Source of the DNA: Algoriphagus kandeliae | GTDB lineage: Bacteria; Bacteroidota; Bacteroidia; Cytophagales; Cyclobacteriaceae | Length of the DNA: 64,000 nucleotides | Assembly: GCF_004571135.1 (NCBI RefSeq) | Contig: NZ_SPSB01000001.1 | Coordinates: 310,001 to 374,000 of the forward strand | Reading direction: 5' to 3' | Notes under the pieces: model-generated | Told to the model about the DNA's origin: nothing | The model's input: the letters and a program-made list of their open reading frames with translations, nothing else | The model's database searches: none | Part shown: in pieces, positions 18,063 to 26,836 of the stretch | How positions within the stretch are numbered: the first letter of the stretch is position 1 | Layout: each line of letters starts with the position of its first letter | Position numbers and translations under genes: made by a program

Positions 18063-19622
18063 ATGAGAAATTTTTCTACGCAAATTATCCTGATTTTGAC
18101 AGTTGTTTTACTAGGATCGTCATGTGCACAAAAAGAAAAACCAGAGGTTAAAAACTATTGGCTAAAGGCTGGTGTGACTTATGAGATTTTTGTTCAATCC
18201 TTTTATGATTCAAATGGAGATGGAATTGGTGATTTTAATGGGGTAACTGAAAAGTTGGATTATGTGCAGGAATTGGGTGCAAATGCTATTTGGTTTATGC
18301 CCATTATGCCTTCTCCAACTTATCATAAGTATGATGTGACTGATTACAAAGCTGTCCATCCGGATTATGGTACCATGGAGGATTTCAAGCAGCTTTTGGA
18401 AGAAGCGCATAAGCGTGATATAAAAATTGTGATTGATATGATCATCAATCACACTTCTACCGAGCATCCATGGTTTCAGGAGTCTAAAAAGGGAAGGGAT
18501 AATCCTTATCGAGATTATTATGTTTGGGCTCAAAAGGATACTATTGCAGACTTTTTAAATAAAAAGGTCATTACTCTTGATTCAGATAATATTCGTCAAT
18601 GGCATGATCCAGGATTCGGAGAGGATTATTATTATGGATTTTTCTGGGGCGGTATGCCGGATTTGAATTTTGATAATCCAAAAGTCAGGGAAGAAATTTA
18701 TGAGATTGGAAGGTTTTGGTTGGAGGAAGTTGGAGTTGATGGTTTTCGATTGGATGCTGCAAAGCATATTTTTCCCGATGATAGACCAACGGATAATCAT
18801 GAGTTTTGGAAGGAATTTCGTGCTAAAATGGAGGCCATCAAACCAGATGTGTATTTAGTAGGTGAGGTATATGATAAAAAAGAAATAGTAGCTCCATATC
18901 TTCCCGGCTTACCTGCCTTGTTCAATTTTGACTTTCATTACACCTTATTAGAATCATTTAAAGAGGAGGATGGAATGCTTCTCGCAAAGAAGCAAAAGGA
19001 AATTTTAGACTTTTACCAGGAAATTACACCTGAGTTTATTGATGCCACCATTTCTTCCAATCATGACCAGCCTCGTTTGCTGAATGAATTGGGAAATGAT
19101 CCTCAAAAGTATAAGCAGGCGATTAGCATATTATTAACCATGCCAGGGGCTCCCTATTTATACTATGGGGAGGAAATTGGAATGAAAGGTCTGAAGCCAG
19201 ACGAGCATATTCGTGAGCCTTTTCTTTGGGAAGAAAAAGATAAGGATACAGGAAGGGCTTCTTGGATTGAATCGAAGTATAGTGTGGATGGTGAAGTCGA
19301 GCCATTGTCACTTCAAAGGAATGATCCAAAGAGCTACTTCAATCATTACAAGACATTGATTGCTTTGCGAAATTCCTATCCAGCTCTCGCTATCGGAGAA
19401 TTAGTTTTGCCTGAAAATGAATATCCAAAAACGATTATGGCCTATTTTCGAAAGACAGGCGATCAAGAAATCTTTGTGGTTCACAATATTGGAAAAACAG
19501 AGGTAAGTTTTGATATTCCAAAGGGCTTTAATGAAGTGATTTTTGGACTTGGTGATGGTGTAAACACCTCAGGAAATCTAACCTTAGGAGCAAACTCGAC
19601 CAGAGTATATTTGAAAGACTAA
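18063..19622 (+). CDS. GH13 alpha-amylase/alpha-glucosidase lipoprotein
   Basis: Alpha-glucan hydrolase of 519 residues, tethered to the envelope by a lipobox ending at C21 (GSSC). The GH13 barrel starts immediately after a short linker. Conserved regions include DVTDY, IDMIINHTS, DGFRLDAAKH (nucleophile D231), VGEVYD (acid/base E268) and SNHDQPR (D335). A C-terminal beta domain closes the protein. The sequence resembles the oligo-1,6-glucosidase/neopullulanase-like and SusG-like lipoproteins. A terminator lies between fba and this gene, so it is probably transcribed from its own promoter although it belongs to the same functional locus. Confidence 0.92.
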   Translation: MRNFSTQIILILTVVLLGSSCAQKEKPEVKNYWLKAGVTYEIFVQSFYDSNGDGIGDFNGVTEKLDYVQELGANAIWFMPIMPSPTYHKYDVTDYKAVHPDYGTMEDFKQLLEEAHKRDIKIVIDMIINHTSTEHPWFQESKKGRDNPYRDYYVWAQKDTIADFLNKKVITLDSDNIRQWHDPGFGEDYYYGFFWGGMPDLNFDNPKVREEIYEIGRFWLEEVGVDGFRLDAAKHIFPDDRPTDNHEFWKEFRAKMEAIKPDVYLVGEVYDKKEIVAPYLPGLPALFNFDFHYTLLESFKEEDGMLLAKKQKEILDFYQEITPEFIDATISSNHDQPRLLNELGNDPQKYKQAISILLTMPGAPYLYYGEEIGMKGLKPDEHIREPFLWEEKDKDTGRASWIESKYSVDGEVEPLSLQRNDPKSYFNHYKTLIALRNSYPALAIGELVLPENEYPKTIMAYFRKTGDQEIFVVHNIGKTEVSFDIPKGFNEVIFGLGDGVNTSGNLTLGANSTRVYLKD

Positions 19623-19917
19623 GGTTGAAATCAGTAGCACTAAGATCATTGGGAACAGGTGGTTTTAGTCTTGGTATAATTTTTGGAAATTGATTAAACC
19701 CGCTGTTAGTTTTATTAGGTTCAAGAAAAAAATAAAATTTCTTATTTAGGGAAAAAGTAAAAATTTTGTAGTTCAAGTCTTGTTATAAACAGAATGTCTT
19801 AATAATTCTGTATTTCAATAAAATTGAATCTTTTGCCACTAAAATTAAGAATTTATTAATATTTAGGATTTAAATTTAAAAAAATTGTATTTTTAACCGG
19901 TATTGATTGGAGGTGAT
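19623..19917. other. AT-rich intergenic region before the glycan cluster
   Basis: 295 bp with no credible gene. Arms AAGACTAA (19615-19622, overlapping the GH13 stop) and TTAGTCTT (19665-19672), followed by ATAATTTTT, could form a long-loop terminator. The rest is very AT-rich and probably holds the promoter of the downstream cluster, but I found no clear -7 element. Confidence 0.4.
19909..19917 (+). promoter_or_regulatory. Strong Shine-Dalgarno sequence GGAGGTGAT
   Basis: Nine bases complementary to the conserved 3' end of 16S rRNA, ending directly before the ATG at 19918. It fixes the start of the WecA-like gene. Such a perfect site is unusual here, where most genes have weak or no SD. Confidence 0.7.
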
Positions 19918-21084
19918 ATGTTATTTTTATTTGTACTATTGACTGCTTTTTCGATAGGCTTCCTTGTTATGCCGGTGGTCATTAAAATCTTGCAAAAAGC
20001 TCGAATTGGTGATGCTCCTGGAGGTAGAAAGATTCATAAGAAATTTATCCCTTCTATGGGAGGGATTGGTTTTTTTGTTGCAGCGGCTGTAAGTATTGCA
20101 ATTTGGGGATGGCAGTTTCCACTACCTGATATAAGATATTTGCTCGGAGCTATATCGCTTATGTTTTTTGTGGGGTTGAGAGATGACTTGGTAGAATTAA
20201 AAGCCTCCCATAAGCTTTTAGGTCAATTGGTTGCAGTGGTCCTTGTGGTTGTTATGGGTGATGTTAGAATTAAGGATTTTCATGGCTTTTTAGGAATAGG
20301 AGAATTGAATTTGTTTTTTTCCTATACTTTCTCAGCTTTTGTTTTACTGGTTTTGACCAATGCATTTAATCTGATAGACGGGTTGGATGGGCTAGCAGGT
20401 ACAACAGGTTTGATTGTATCAGGGTTATTAGGGGTTTGGTTTGTCATTCAAGGTTTAGATAGTTTCGCTGTGTTATCCTTTAGTTTTTTTGGAGGTGTTT
20501 TGGCATTCCTTCTCTTCAATTGGCATCCTGCAAAAATTTTTATGGGAGATACTGGTTCATTAACGTTAGGTTTCGTTTTGGGGGCCCTGATTATTGCCTT
20601 TATGGAATTTAATGCTGGTCTTCCGGACAATGCTTCCTGGCGTTTCGAACCGACATTTTCAACTGGAATCGCATTGATGATTTTTCCTTTGTATGACATG
20701 GCGAGAGTTTTTACGAGGAGAATTAGAAGAGGACAAGGTCCAATGACTCCAGATAAAAGCCATGTACATCATTTCTTATTAAGAATGGGGCTACAGCACC
20801 ATCAGGTTACATTAGTTTTAGCCTTTGTGCAGTTAGTGGTGATAGCTACAACTTTAGTCTTAATCAATTTTTCGGATCATATTGTCCTTCCAATAATTTC
20901 TGCTATCGTTTTACTATTAGGTTATCGCTTGGATAGAATTGCGGTTAAATATGTGAAAAAGAAGGTGGCAACCGAACCTAGAATTTTAGATCTATCAAAA
21001 AGATCTATCGATAAAGTGGGAAGTCAAAAAGGTGTTAAAATTGATCCTAAGGATTTTCAAAATAACACCATCAATTACAATTAA
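19918..21084 (+). CDS. WecA/MraY-like polyprenyl-phosphate sugar-1-phosphate transferase
   Basis: Polytopic membrane enzyme (about 10-11 helices) that starts glycan synthesis by moving a GlcNAc-1-phosphate-type sugar onto undecaprenyl phosphate. Family motifs present are GLRDDL (metal-binding DD), NAFNLIDGLDGLAG, FNWHPAKIFMGDTGS and the cytoplasmic His motif KSHVHH. I chose the ATG at 19918 (388 residues), because GGAGGTGAT lies immediately upstream and is complementary to the 16S rRNA tail; the TTG at 19903 is less likely. First gene of the glycan cluster. The actual sugar cannot be told from sequence. Confidence 0.9.
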   Translation: MLFLFVLLTAFSIGFLVMPVVIKILQKARIGDAPGGRKIHKKFIPSMGGIGFFVAAAVSIAIWGWQFPLPDIRYLLGAISLMFFVGLRDDLVELKASHKLLGQLVAVVLVVVMGDVRIKDFHGFLGIGELNLFFSYTFSAFVLLVLTNAFNLIDGLDGLAGTTGLIVSGLLGVWFVIQGLDSFAVLSFSFFGGVLAFLLFNWHPAKIFMGDTGSLTLGFVLGALIIAFMEFNAGLPDNASWRFEPTFSTGIALMIFPLYDMARVFTRRIRRGQGPMTPDKSHVHHFLLRMGLQHHQVTLVLAFVQLVVIATTLVLINFSDHIVLPIISAIVLLLGYRLDRIAVKYVKKKVATEPRILDLSKRSIDKVGSQKGVKIDPKDFQNNTINYN

Positions 21085-21183
21085 GTAAAGCCCAAGAGAA
21101 ATGAATCCTCAGATATTTTTGAAATTTTGGTTGGGTTTTTGTGATAATAAAATTATGTTTCGAAAACGTAGCCTCGATATTTA

Positions 21184-22320
21184 ATGTCCTTTTATTATAA
21201 ACTTTCCTCTCCGACTTTTTTGGGAAATGAATTGGCCTACTCACGGCAGGCTATTCATTCGGGAATGTTGGCTACAAATGGGGAGTTTATCGATCGTTTT
21301 GAAGAAAAATTTAATAAAAGACTAAAAACGCATCAAATTGTTGCTTTAAACTCTGGCACAAGCTCCTTGCATTTAGCTTTAGTGCTCTTGGGTGTTGGAA
21401 AAGGAGATGAGGTGATTTGTCAGTCTTTTACTTTTTGTGCTTCCGCTAATCCAGTCATCTACTTAGGAGCAAAACCAATATTTGTTGATAGCGAATCAGA
21501 TACTTGGAATATTTCCCCTGAATTATTGGAAGATGCAATATTGAACCGCTTAGCTAATGGAAAAAAGCCAAAAGCGATAGTTCTTGTTCATCTTTTTGGC
21601 ATGCCTGCAAAAATGAACGAGATTTTAAGTATTGCTAAAAAATATCAAATCCCAGTTTTAGAAGATGCAGCTGAGGCAGTTGGTAGCCAATATGGTAATC
21701 AGTATTGTGGAACACTCGGAGATATTGGAGTATTCTCTTTCAATGGTAATAAAATTCTGTCCGCGGGTGGAGGAGGAGCTCTAGTTTCTAATAGTACAGC
21801 TTTAATTCAAAAAGCAAAATATCTATCCACTCAAGCCAGGGAAGATCTACCTTATTATCAGCATTTAGAGATTGGATATAATTACAAAATGAACAATCTA
21901 AGTGCTGCCATTGGATTAGCTCAATTGGAGCAATTGGAGGGATTTGTTGAGAAAAGAAGGCAAATAAATTCAACCTATCGGGAGTTATTGTCCAATATTC
22001 CAGGAATTTCATTTCAGAATGAAATCAAAGAGGCAAGGTCAAATTTTTGGCTTACTTCCATATTAATCGATGAAAAGGTCACTGGGTTTAGTAATGACCA
22101 ACTTCGGATTTCATTGATGAAAAATGGGATAGAATCTAGATTTTTATGGAAACCCTTACACCTTCAGCCTGTTTTTAAGGAAATTCAATTTTTTGGTGGA
22201 TCCGTTTCCCAAAATTTATTTTATAAAGGAATTTGTTTGCCTAGCTCCACTGATCTTAATTATGATGATCAAGAAAAAATTGTGGAGATCTTATTTAAAG
22301 AGTTAGCAAAAACGTTTTAA
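21184..22320 (+). CDS. DegT/DnrJ/EryC1/StrS-family PLP aminotransferase (nucleotide-sugar)
   Basis: Sugar aminotransferase of 378 residues that probably converts a UDP-4-keto-6-deoxy sugar into the 4-amino sugar (PglE-like). Fold-type I PLP motifs include the N-terminal ALNSGTSSLHLAL phosphate-binding loop, EDAAEAVGS with the PLP-ring Asp, and the Schiff-base K190 in FNGNKILSAGGGG. The NMNN-like YKMNNLSAAIGLAQL segment is typical. It sits 2 nt before the PglC-like transferase, and a PglF-like 4,6-dehydratase gene follows. Together they suggest a bacillosamine-type pathway, but no PglD acetyltransferase is present. Confidence 0.92.
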   Translation: MSFYYKLSSPTFLGNELAYSRQAIHSGMLATNGEFIDRFEEKFNKRLKTHQIVALNSGTSSLHLALVLLGVGKGDEVICQSFTFCASANPVIYLGAKPIFVDSESDTWNISPELLEDAILNRLANGKKPKAIVLVHLFGMPAKMNEILSIAKKYQIPVLEDAAEAVGSQYGNQYCGTLGDIGVFSFNGNKILSAGGGGALVSNSTALIQKAKYLSTQAREDLPYYQHLEIGYNYKMNNLSAAIGLAQLEQLEGFVEKRRQINSTYRELLSNIPGISFQNEIKEARSNFWLTSILIDEKVTGFSNDQLRISLMKNGIESRFLWKPLHLQPVFKEIQFFGGSVSQNLFYKGICLPSSTDLNYDDQEKIVEILFKELAKTF

Positions 22321-22322
22321 AA

Positions 22323-22979
22323 GTGAGCTATCGGCGTATTGGTAAGCGGGTTATTGATGTATTTCTCGCTTCTATTATGTTTTTGATCTTATCTCCTGTT
22401 TTTTTCATTTTACTTATTATTCTTGGGGTGGAACATGGTGGCAAACCTTTTTTTAAGCAAAAAAGACCTGGTAAAAATGGAGAGGTATTTCAGATTTTTA
22501 AGTTTAAAACCATGTCTGATAGGAGAGATTTAGATGGAAATCTTCTTCCTGACTCTGATCGAATTACTTTTTTGGGAAGACTTGTCAGGAAAAGTTCTTT
22601 GGATGAAATCCCCCAATTGATAAATATTATAAGAGGTGAAATGAGTTTGGTAGGGCCTAGGCCTCTGTTGGTTGAATATTTGCCTCTTTATAGCGATCGT
22701 CAAGCCAAAAGGCATAATGTCCTTCCAGGAATAACAGGGTGGGCTCAAATCAATGGTAGAAATACTATCTCTTGGGAACAAAAATTTGAGTTGGATGTAT
22801 GGTATGTTGAAAATTTAAATTTCTGGCTCGATTTCAAGATTCTGATCAAAACATTTTTCAATGTAATTAAAGGAAAAGGAGTTTCTCAACAAGGACACGT
22901 GAGCATGGGAAGGTTTAAAGGATCTAATTTTCAAAAAGAAATCAATCATACTCATAAGATAAACTTAATTGAAAAATAA
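22323..22979 (+). CDS. PglC-like monotopic phosphoglycosyl transferase (bacterial sugar transferase)
   Basis: Transfers a sugar-1-phosphate from a UDP-sugar to undecaprenyl phosphate. The protein has 218 residues: one N-terminal re-entrant hydrophobic helix (about 12-36), then the PF02397 domain with the FKFKTM, SSLDEIPQLINIIRGEMS (catalytic Asp-Glu), VGPRPL and PGITGWAQINGRN motifs. A short polar tail of about 35 residues extends past the usual PglC end. The start is GTG at 22323, two nt after the aminotransferase stop, indicating coupling. Its coexistence with a WecA-like enzyme in one cluster is notable. Confidence 0.93.
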   Translation: MSYRRIGKRVIDVFLASIMFLILSPVFFILLIILGVEHGGKPFFKQKRPGKNGEVFQIFKFKTMSDRRDLDGNLLPDSDRITFLGRLVRKSSLDEIPQLINIIRGEMSLVGPRPLLVEYLPLYSDRQAKRHNVLPGITGWAQINGRNTISWEQKFELDVWYVENLNFWLDFKILIKTFFNVIKGKGVSQQGHVSMGRFKGSNFQKEINHTHKINLIEK

Positions 22980-22997
22980 TTTTTTCTTATTTGATCA

Positions 22998-23029
22998 ATT
23001 ATAAATTGTTCTAAATCTATTATAAATTG
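22998..23029 (+). repeat. Direct repeat ATTATAAATTG x2, 21-bp period
   Basis: The 11-mer occurs at 22998-23008 and 23019-23029, so the copies are exactly two helical turns apart. The first copy is also embedded in a near-palindrome (CAATT-ATA-AATTG). Located in the 200-bp AT-rich gap upstream of the dehydratase gene, it may be a regulator site, or chance in AT-rich DNA. Confidence 0.35.
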
Positions 23030-23179
23030 ATTTTTATAAATAAAATGCAAAATAAAATTGGATTCATCTCTTATTTGCCTAAGTTTATTTTGTGGTAATG
23101 GGTAAAATGTCTTATTTTGCCATGATTTTATTTTAATCGTAGATTTTATTAAATCAACCCATTTGAAGAAATTTCTACT

Positions 23180-25090
23180 ATGAATTTTTTAGCCAGGTTA
23201 AAAATCCTTCCTAGATGGATCATAGCCACTCTAGATTCTTTAATTCTTTTTCACTGTGCCTTATTTGGATATTTGGTAAGGTTCAATTTTGAATTGGCTC
23301 TTATTGAACAAAACGATGCCGTAGCAGGGAGTTTTACCTTTATGATAGGAGGACTGCTTGTTATGCAAAATACTCGAAGTTATGAAGGCATTGTTCGTCA
23401 TACCGGGTTTAAAGATGGTTCCAATATTTTCAAAACGGTATTTATCAATTTTGTATTGTTTCTATTCCTTAATTTTTTCCATGGGAATTTCTTAAATGAT
23501 CGGTTTTTATTACCAACATCGGTTTTAATTATTGCAAGTCTTTCGTCTTTATTTATGCTGATCTTTTATCGGTTGTTGGTAAAAGAATTATTTGATTACC
23601 TGAAGAATGGTTTTATTATCCGAGAACAAAAAAATGGGGTAATCTTCGGTGCTGGCGAATCAGGACTTATTGCTCAAGAGGCCATAAAAAGAGATAGCAA
23701 TAGCAAATTTAATACGGTTGCTTTCTTGGATGATGATCCAAAAAAAGAAGGAAAGAATATTGCTGGAATTCGAATTTATCATGGGATTGAACCATTGGCC
23801 AAATTAAAGGAACAATATGGTATAACCGAACTGATTATAGCTGTCCGTGACCTTGATGTGAAGCGTAAGCGGGAAATAATTGACGAGTGTCTTAAGTTGG
23901 GGATTTCCGTTTCAATAGTTCCCCCAGTTGACCAGTGGATCAATGGAGGACTTACTGTTGGTGCCATTCGGGAAATAAAAATTGAGGACCTATTGTCCAG
24001 AGAACCAATTATTTTGGATAACCCTAGAATCCATGAGGATTTGATGGGGAAAGTTGTATTAGTTACAGGAGCTGCAGGATCTATTGGAAGTGAGCTTTGC
24101 CGTCAAATTTCACATTACCATCCAAAGCTCTTGATCATGTTAGATATAGCTGAGTCAGCCCTCTATGATGTTGAAAATGAGTTTAAGGAAAACTATGCTA
24201 ATTGCGCTATAAAAATTGTACTGGGGGATGTTCGCAATAAGCGAAAAATGAAAGAGGTCTTTAAATCTTTCAAACCTCAGGTTGTTTTCCATGCAGCAGC
24301 TTATAAGCATGTTCCAATGATGGAAAATTATCCGGAGGAAGCAATCCAGTCTAATGTGATTGGCACAAAAATCCTCGCGGACCTATCAGTTCTAGCACAA
24401 GTAGATAAGTTTGTTTTTGTTTCCACAGATAAAGCCGTTAACCCAACCAATGTGATGGGAGCTAGTAAGCGAGCTGCTGAAATGTATGTTCAAGCCCTGA
24501 ACGAATATCTGGAGGTGAATCATAAAAAGTACCATACTAAATTTATTACAACCCGATTTGGAAATGTCCTAGGTTCCAATGGTTCTGTAATTCCATTGTT
24601 CAAAAAGCAAATTTTACATGGAGGCCCTATTACAGTAACTCACCCTGAGATTACAAGATTTTTTATGACTATTCCAGAGGCCTGTCAGCTTGTCTTAGAG
24701 GCAGCAGTAATGGGACATGGTGGCGAAATTTATGTTTTTGATATGGGTGAGCCTGTCAAGATTCTTGATCTGGCGAAGAAAATGATTCAACTTTCTGGAA
24801 AGAAAGAAGAAGAGGATATCAAAATCACCTTTACTGGACTTCGAGAAGGTGAAAAGTTGTACGAGGAACTTTTGAATGATTTTGAAACCGTCAAAATCAC
24901 CCATCATCCAAAAATCAAAATTGCCCAAGTACTGCCTTCTGCCTATCATAAGATTGATGGACAGGTTGAGCTTTTCCAGAGTATTATCTTGAAAAACTCT
25001 GAAAATGAGCTGGTAGGCCATTTAAAGACTATTGTTCCGGAGTTTATTTCTAATTCTTCTCGATTTGAAGTTTTGGATAGAATGAATTGA
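23180..25090 (+). CDS. Membrane-bound UDP-sugar 4,6-dehydratase (PglF/WbpM/CapD family)
   Basis: Four N-terminal transmembrane helices (about 12-140) are followed by a CoA-binding-like Rossmann domain (GAGESG, about 153-280) and a C-terminal SDR domain (about 290-600). The NAD motif is VTGAAGSIGSEL. The active site reads STDKAVNPTNVMGASKR, with Met in place of the usual SDR Tyr, as is standard for PglF and WbpM. The product would be a UDP-4-keto-6-deoxy-HexNAc, the substrate of the DegT aminotransferase encoded upstream. The length of 636 residues is normal. A strong terminator follows and ends the cluster. Confidence 0.93.
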   Translation: MNFLARLKILPRWIIATLDSLILFHCALFGYLVRFNFELALIEQNDAVAGSFTFMIGGLLVMQNTRSYEGIVRHTGFKDGSNIFKTVFINFVLFLFLNFFHGNFLNDRFLLPTSVLIIASLSSLFMLIFYRLLVKELFDYLKNGFIIREQKNGVIFGAGESGLIAQEAIKRDSNSKFNTVAFLDDDPKKEGKNIAGIRIYHGIEPLAKLKEQYGITELIIAVRDLDVKRKREIIDECLKLGISVSIVPPVDQWINGGLTVGAIREIKIEDLLSREPIILDNPRIHEDLMGKVVLVTGAAGSIGSELCRQISHYHPKLLIMLDIAESALYDVENEFKENYANCAIKIVLGDVRNKRKMKEVFKSFKPQVVFHAAAYKHVPMMENYPEEAIQSNVIGTKILADLSVLAQVDKFVFVSTDKAVNPTNVMGASKRAAEMYVQALNEYLEVNHKKYHTKFITTRFGNVLGSNGSVIPLFKKQILHGGPITVTHPEITRFFMTIPEACQLVLEAAVMGHGGEIYVFDMGEPVKILDLAKKMIQLSGKKEEEDIKITFTGLREGEKLYEELLNDFETVKITHHPKIKIAQVLPSAYHKIDGQVELFQSIILKNSENELVGHLKTIVPEFISNSSRFEVLDRMN

Positions 25091-25114
25091 TTTTGTTTAC
25101 AAATTGAATATAGG

Positions 25115-25140
25115 AGCCACCAATTTTGGTGGCTTTTTTA
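25115..25140 (+). terminator. Rho-independent terminator after the dehydratase gene
   Basis: Stem AGCCACCA/TGGTGGCT with a 4-nt loop (ATTT) and a following T6 run. It closes the glycan cluster on the plus strand. Confidence 0.85.
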
Positions 25141-25169
25141 TTGTCACGATTCAATTCTATCTACCTTTG
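25141..25169 (+). promoter_or_regulatory. Promoter of the flavoprotein gene (-33 TTG, -7 TACCTTTG)
   Basis: TTG at 25141-25143 and the exact -7 match TACCTTTG at 25162-25169 are separated by 18 nt. They lie directly after the terminator and 28 nt before the start codon. One of the best two-part promoter matches in the window. Confidence 0.55.
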
Positions 25170-25197
25170 TTAATAATTTAAGGATAGAACCCTTACT

Positions 25198-26778
25198 ATG
25201 AAAAAGACTTTGAATCTCCAGCTTGATCCGGTAGAAGCCTATGATCAAGATGTTTTTAAACAGGTAGTTCTTCAAAAAGCGGGAATTTCATCAGATTCAG
25301 CCCATGCCTATGTAAGGCAAAACCGGCGATCCATTGACGCAAGGGGCCGAAGAGTGAAAGTTAATGTAGAAGCTGAAGTTTTTCTAAATGAAGATCCAAG
25401 TCCTAGAGTAGAGCATGAATATGATTATAAATCAGTAACTAATTCTGATCCTATCATCATTGTAGGAGCTGGTCCAGCCGGTTTATTTGCTGGTTTGCGG
25501 GCTATCGAATTGGGAGTAAAACCAATTATCCTTGAAAGGGGAAAGGATGTTCGAGCTAGAAGAAGGGACTTAGCAGCTATCAATAAAGCCCATTTAGTAA
25601 ATCCTGATTCTAATTACTGTTTTGGTGAAGGAGGTGCAGGCACCTATTCTGATGGAAAGCTATATACCCGCTCTAAAAAAAGGGGGGATATTCGTCGGAT
25701 TCTAGAAATCCTGGTAAATCATGGAGCCACGGAAGAAATTTTGGTGGATGCCCACCCCCATATCGGAACCAATAAATTGCCTCAGGTAGTCACACGGCTG
25801 AGGGAAACAATTTTAAATGCTGGTGGTGAGATTCATTTCGAAACCCGTGTAGAAGATTTTATCATTCAAAAGGGTGAATTAAAAGGTGTGATTACTCAAA
25901 ATGGGGAGAAAGTTGAGGGTTTCGGGGTAATTTTAGCTACAGGGCACTCAGCAAGAGATATTTTTAATTTGCTTCATAAAAGGGAAATTTTGATTGAAGC
26001 AAAGCCTTTTGCTTTGGGAGTTAGAATTGAACATGCGCAGAATCTCATTGATCGAATTCAATATCATTGTGAAGTAGATAGAGGTCCATATCTTCCTGCT
26101 TCTTCTTATTCATTGGTTCAACAAACCTATTTTAAAGGAAAGCAGAGAGGTGTCTTCAGTTTTTGCATGTGCCCTGGTGGTTTTATTGTTCCTGCAGCCA
26201 CAGCGCCTGGAGAATTAGTAGTCAATGGCATGAGTCCCAGTAGGAGAGATAGTAAATTTGCTAATTCTGGGATGGTGGTTGCAGTTGAATTAGAAGATTT
26301 ACCGGAATACAGGAAATTTGGTCCTTTGAGTGCCATGCATTTTCAGGCCGATATTGAGAAAAAGGCTTGGGAATTGGGAGGAAAAACTCAAGCTGCTCCT
26401 GCTCAGCGAATGATGGATTTTGTCCAGCGAAAAGTCTCTAATCGGCTTTTAGATACCTCATACCAACCCGGTTTGAATTCAGTAGAAATGCGGGAATTTT
26501 TACCTGATTTTATTTCCAATCGGATGGTTGATGCCTTTCAGGCCTTTGGAAAAAAAATGAAAGGATATTTAACCAATGATGCACAATTGATTGGAGTTGA
26601 AAGTAGAACATCTTCCCCTGTTCGAATTCCTAGAGATCGGGACTCTTTTGAACACCCTCAATTGAAACGTCTTTTTCCTTGTGGTGAAGGAGCTGGTTAT
26701 GCCGGAGGGATTGTATCTGCGGCTATGGATGGAGAGCGTTGTGCCGAAAAGCTTATCGCGGCTTATGTAAGGCTATAG
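25198..26778 (+). CDS. FAD-dependent dehydrogenase of the COG2509 family
   Basis: Large flavoprotein (526 residues) of uncharacterised function. An N-terminal ferredoxin-like domain (about 1-75) precedes the FAD-binding GAGPAGLFAG motif (about 89-98) and the second FAD segment ILERGKDVRARR. Conserved family motifs FGEGGAGTYSDGKLYTR and PCGEGAGYAGGI are present, as is ATGHSARD, which is typical of the family. Soluble and presumably cytoplasmic. It stands alone, flanked by a terminator upstream and the nuclease gene downstream. Substrate unknown; tRNA modification or quinone-type reductase roles would be speculation. Confidence 0.88.
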   Translation: MKKTLNLQLDPVEAYDQDVFKQVVLQKAGISSDSAHAYVRQNRRSIDARGRRVKVNVEAEVFLNEDPSPRVEHEYDYKSVTNSDPIIIVGAGPAGLFAGLRAIELGVKPIILERGKDVRARRRDLAAINKAHLVNPDSNYCFGEGGAGTYSDGKLYTRSKKRGDIRRILEILVNHGATEEILVDAHPHIGTNKLPQVVTRLRETILNAGGEIHFETRVEDFIIQKGELKGVITQNGEKVEGFGVILATGHSARDIFNLLHKREILIEAKPFALGVRIEHAQNLIDRIQYHCEVDRGPYLPASSYSLVQQTYFKGKQRGVFSFCMCPGGFIVPAATAPGELVVNGMSPSRRDSKFANSGMVVAVELEDLPEYRKFGPLSAMHFQADIEKKAWELGGKTQAAPAQRMMDFVQRKVSNRLLDTSYQPGLNSVEMREFLPDFISNRMVDAFQAFGKKMKGYLTNDAQLIGVESRTSSPVRIPRDRDSFEHPQLKRLFPCGEGAGYAGGIVSAAMDGERCAEKLIAAYVRL

Positions 26779-26836
26779 GGTATGACCTTTTCTGTCAATA
26801 TTCCGGTCGACAAATATCTAATTGCTAAATTAAGCC

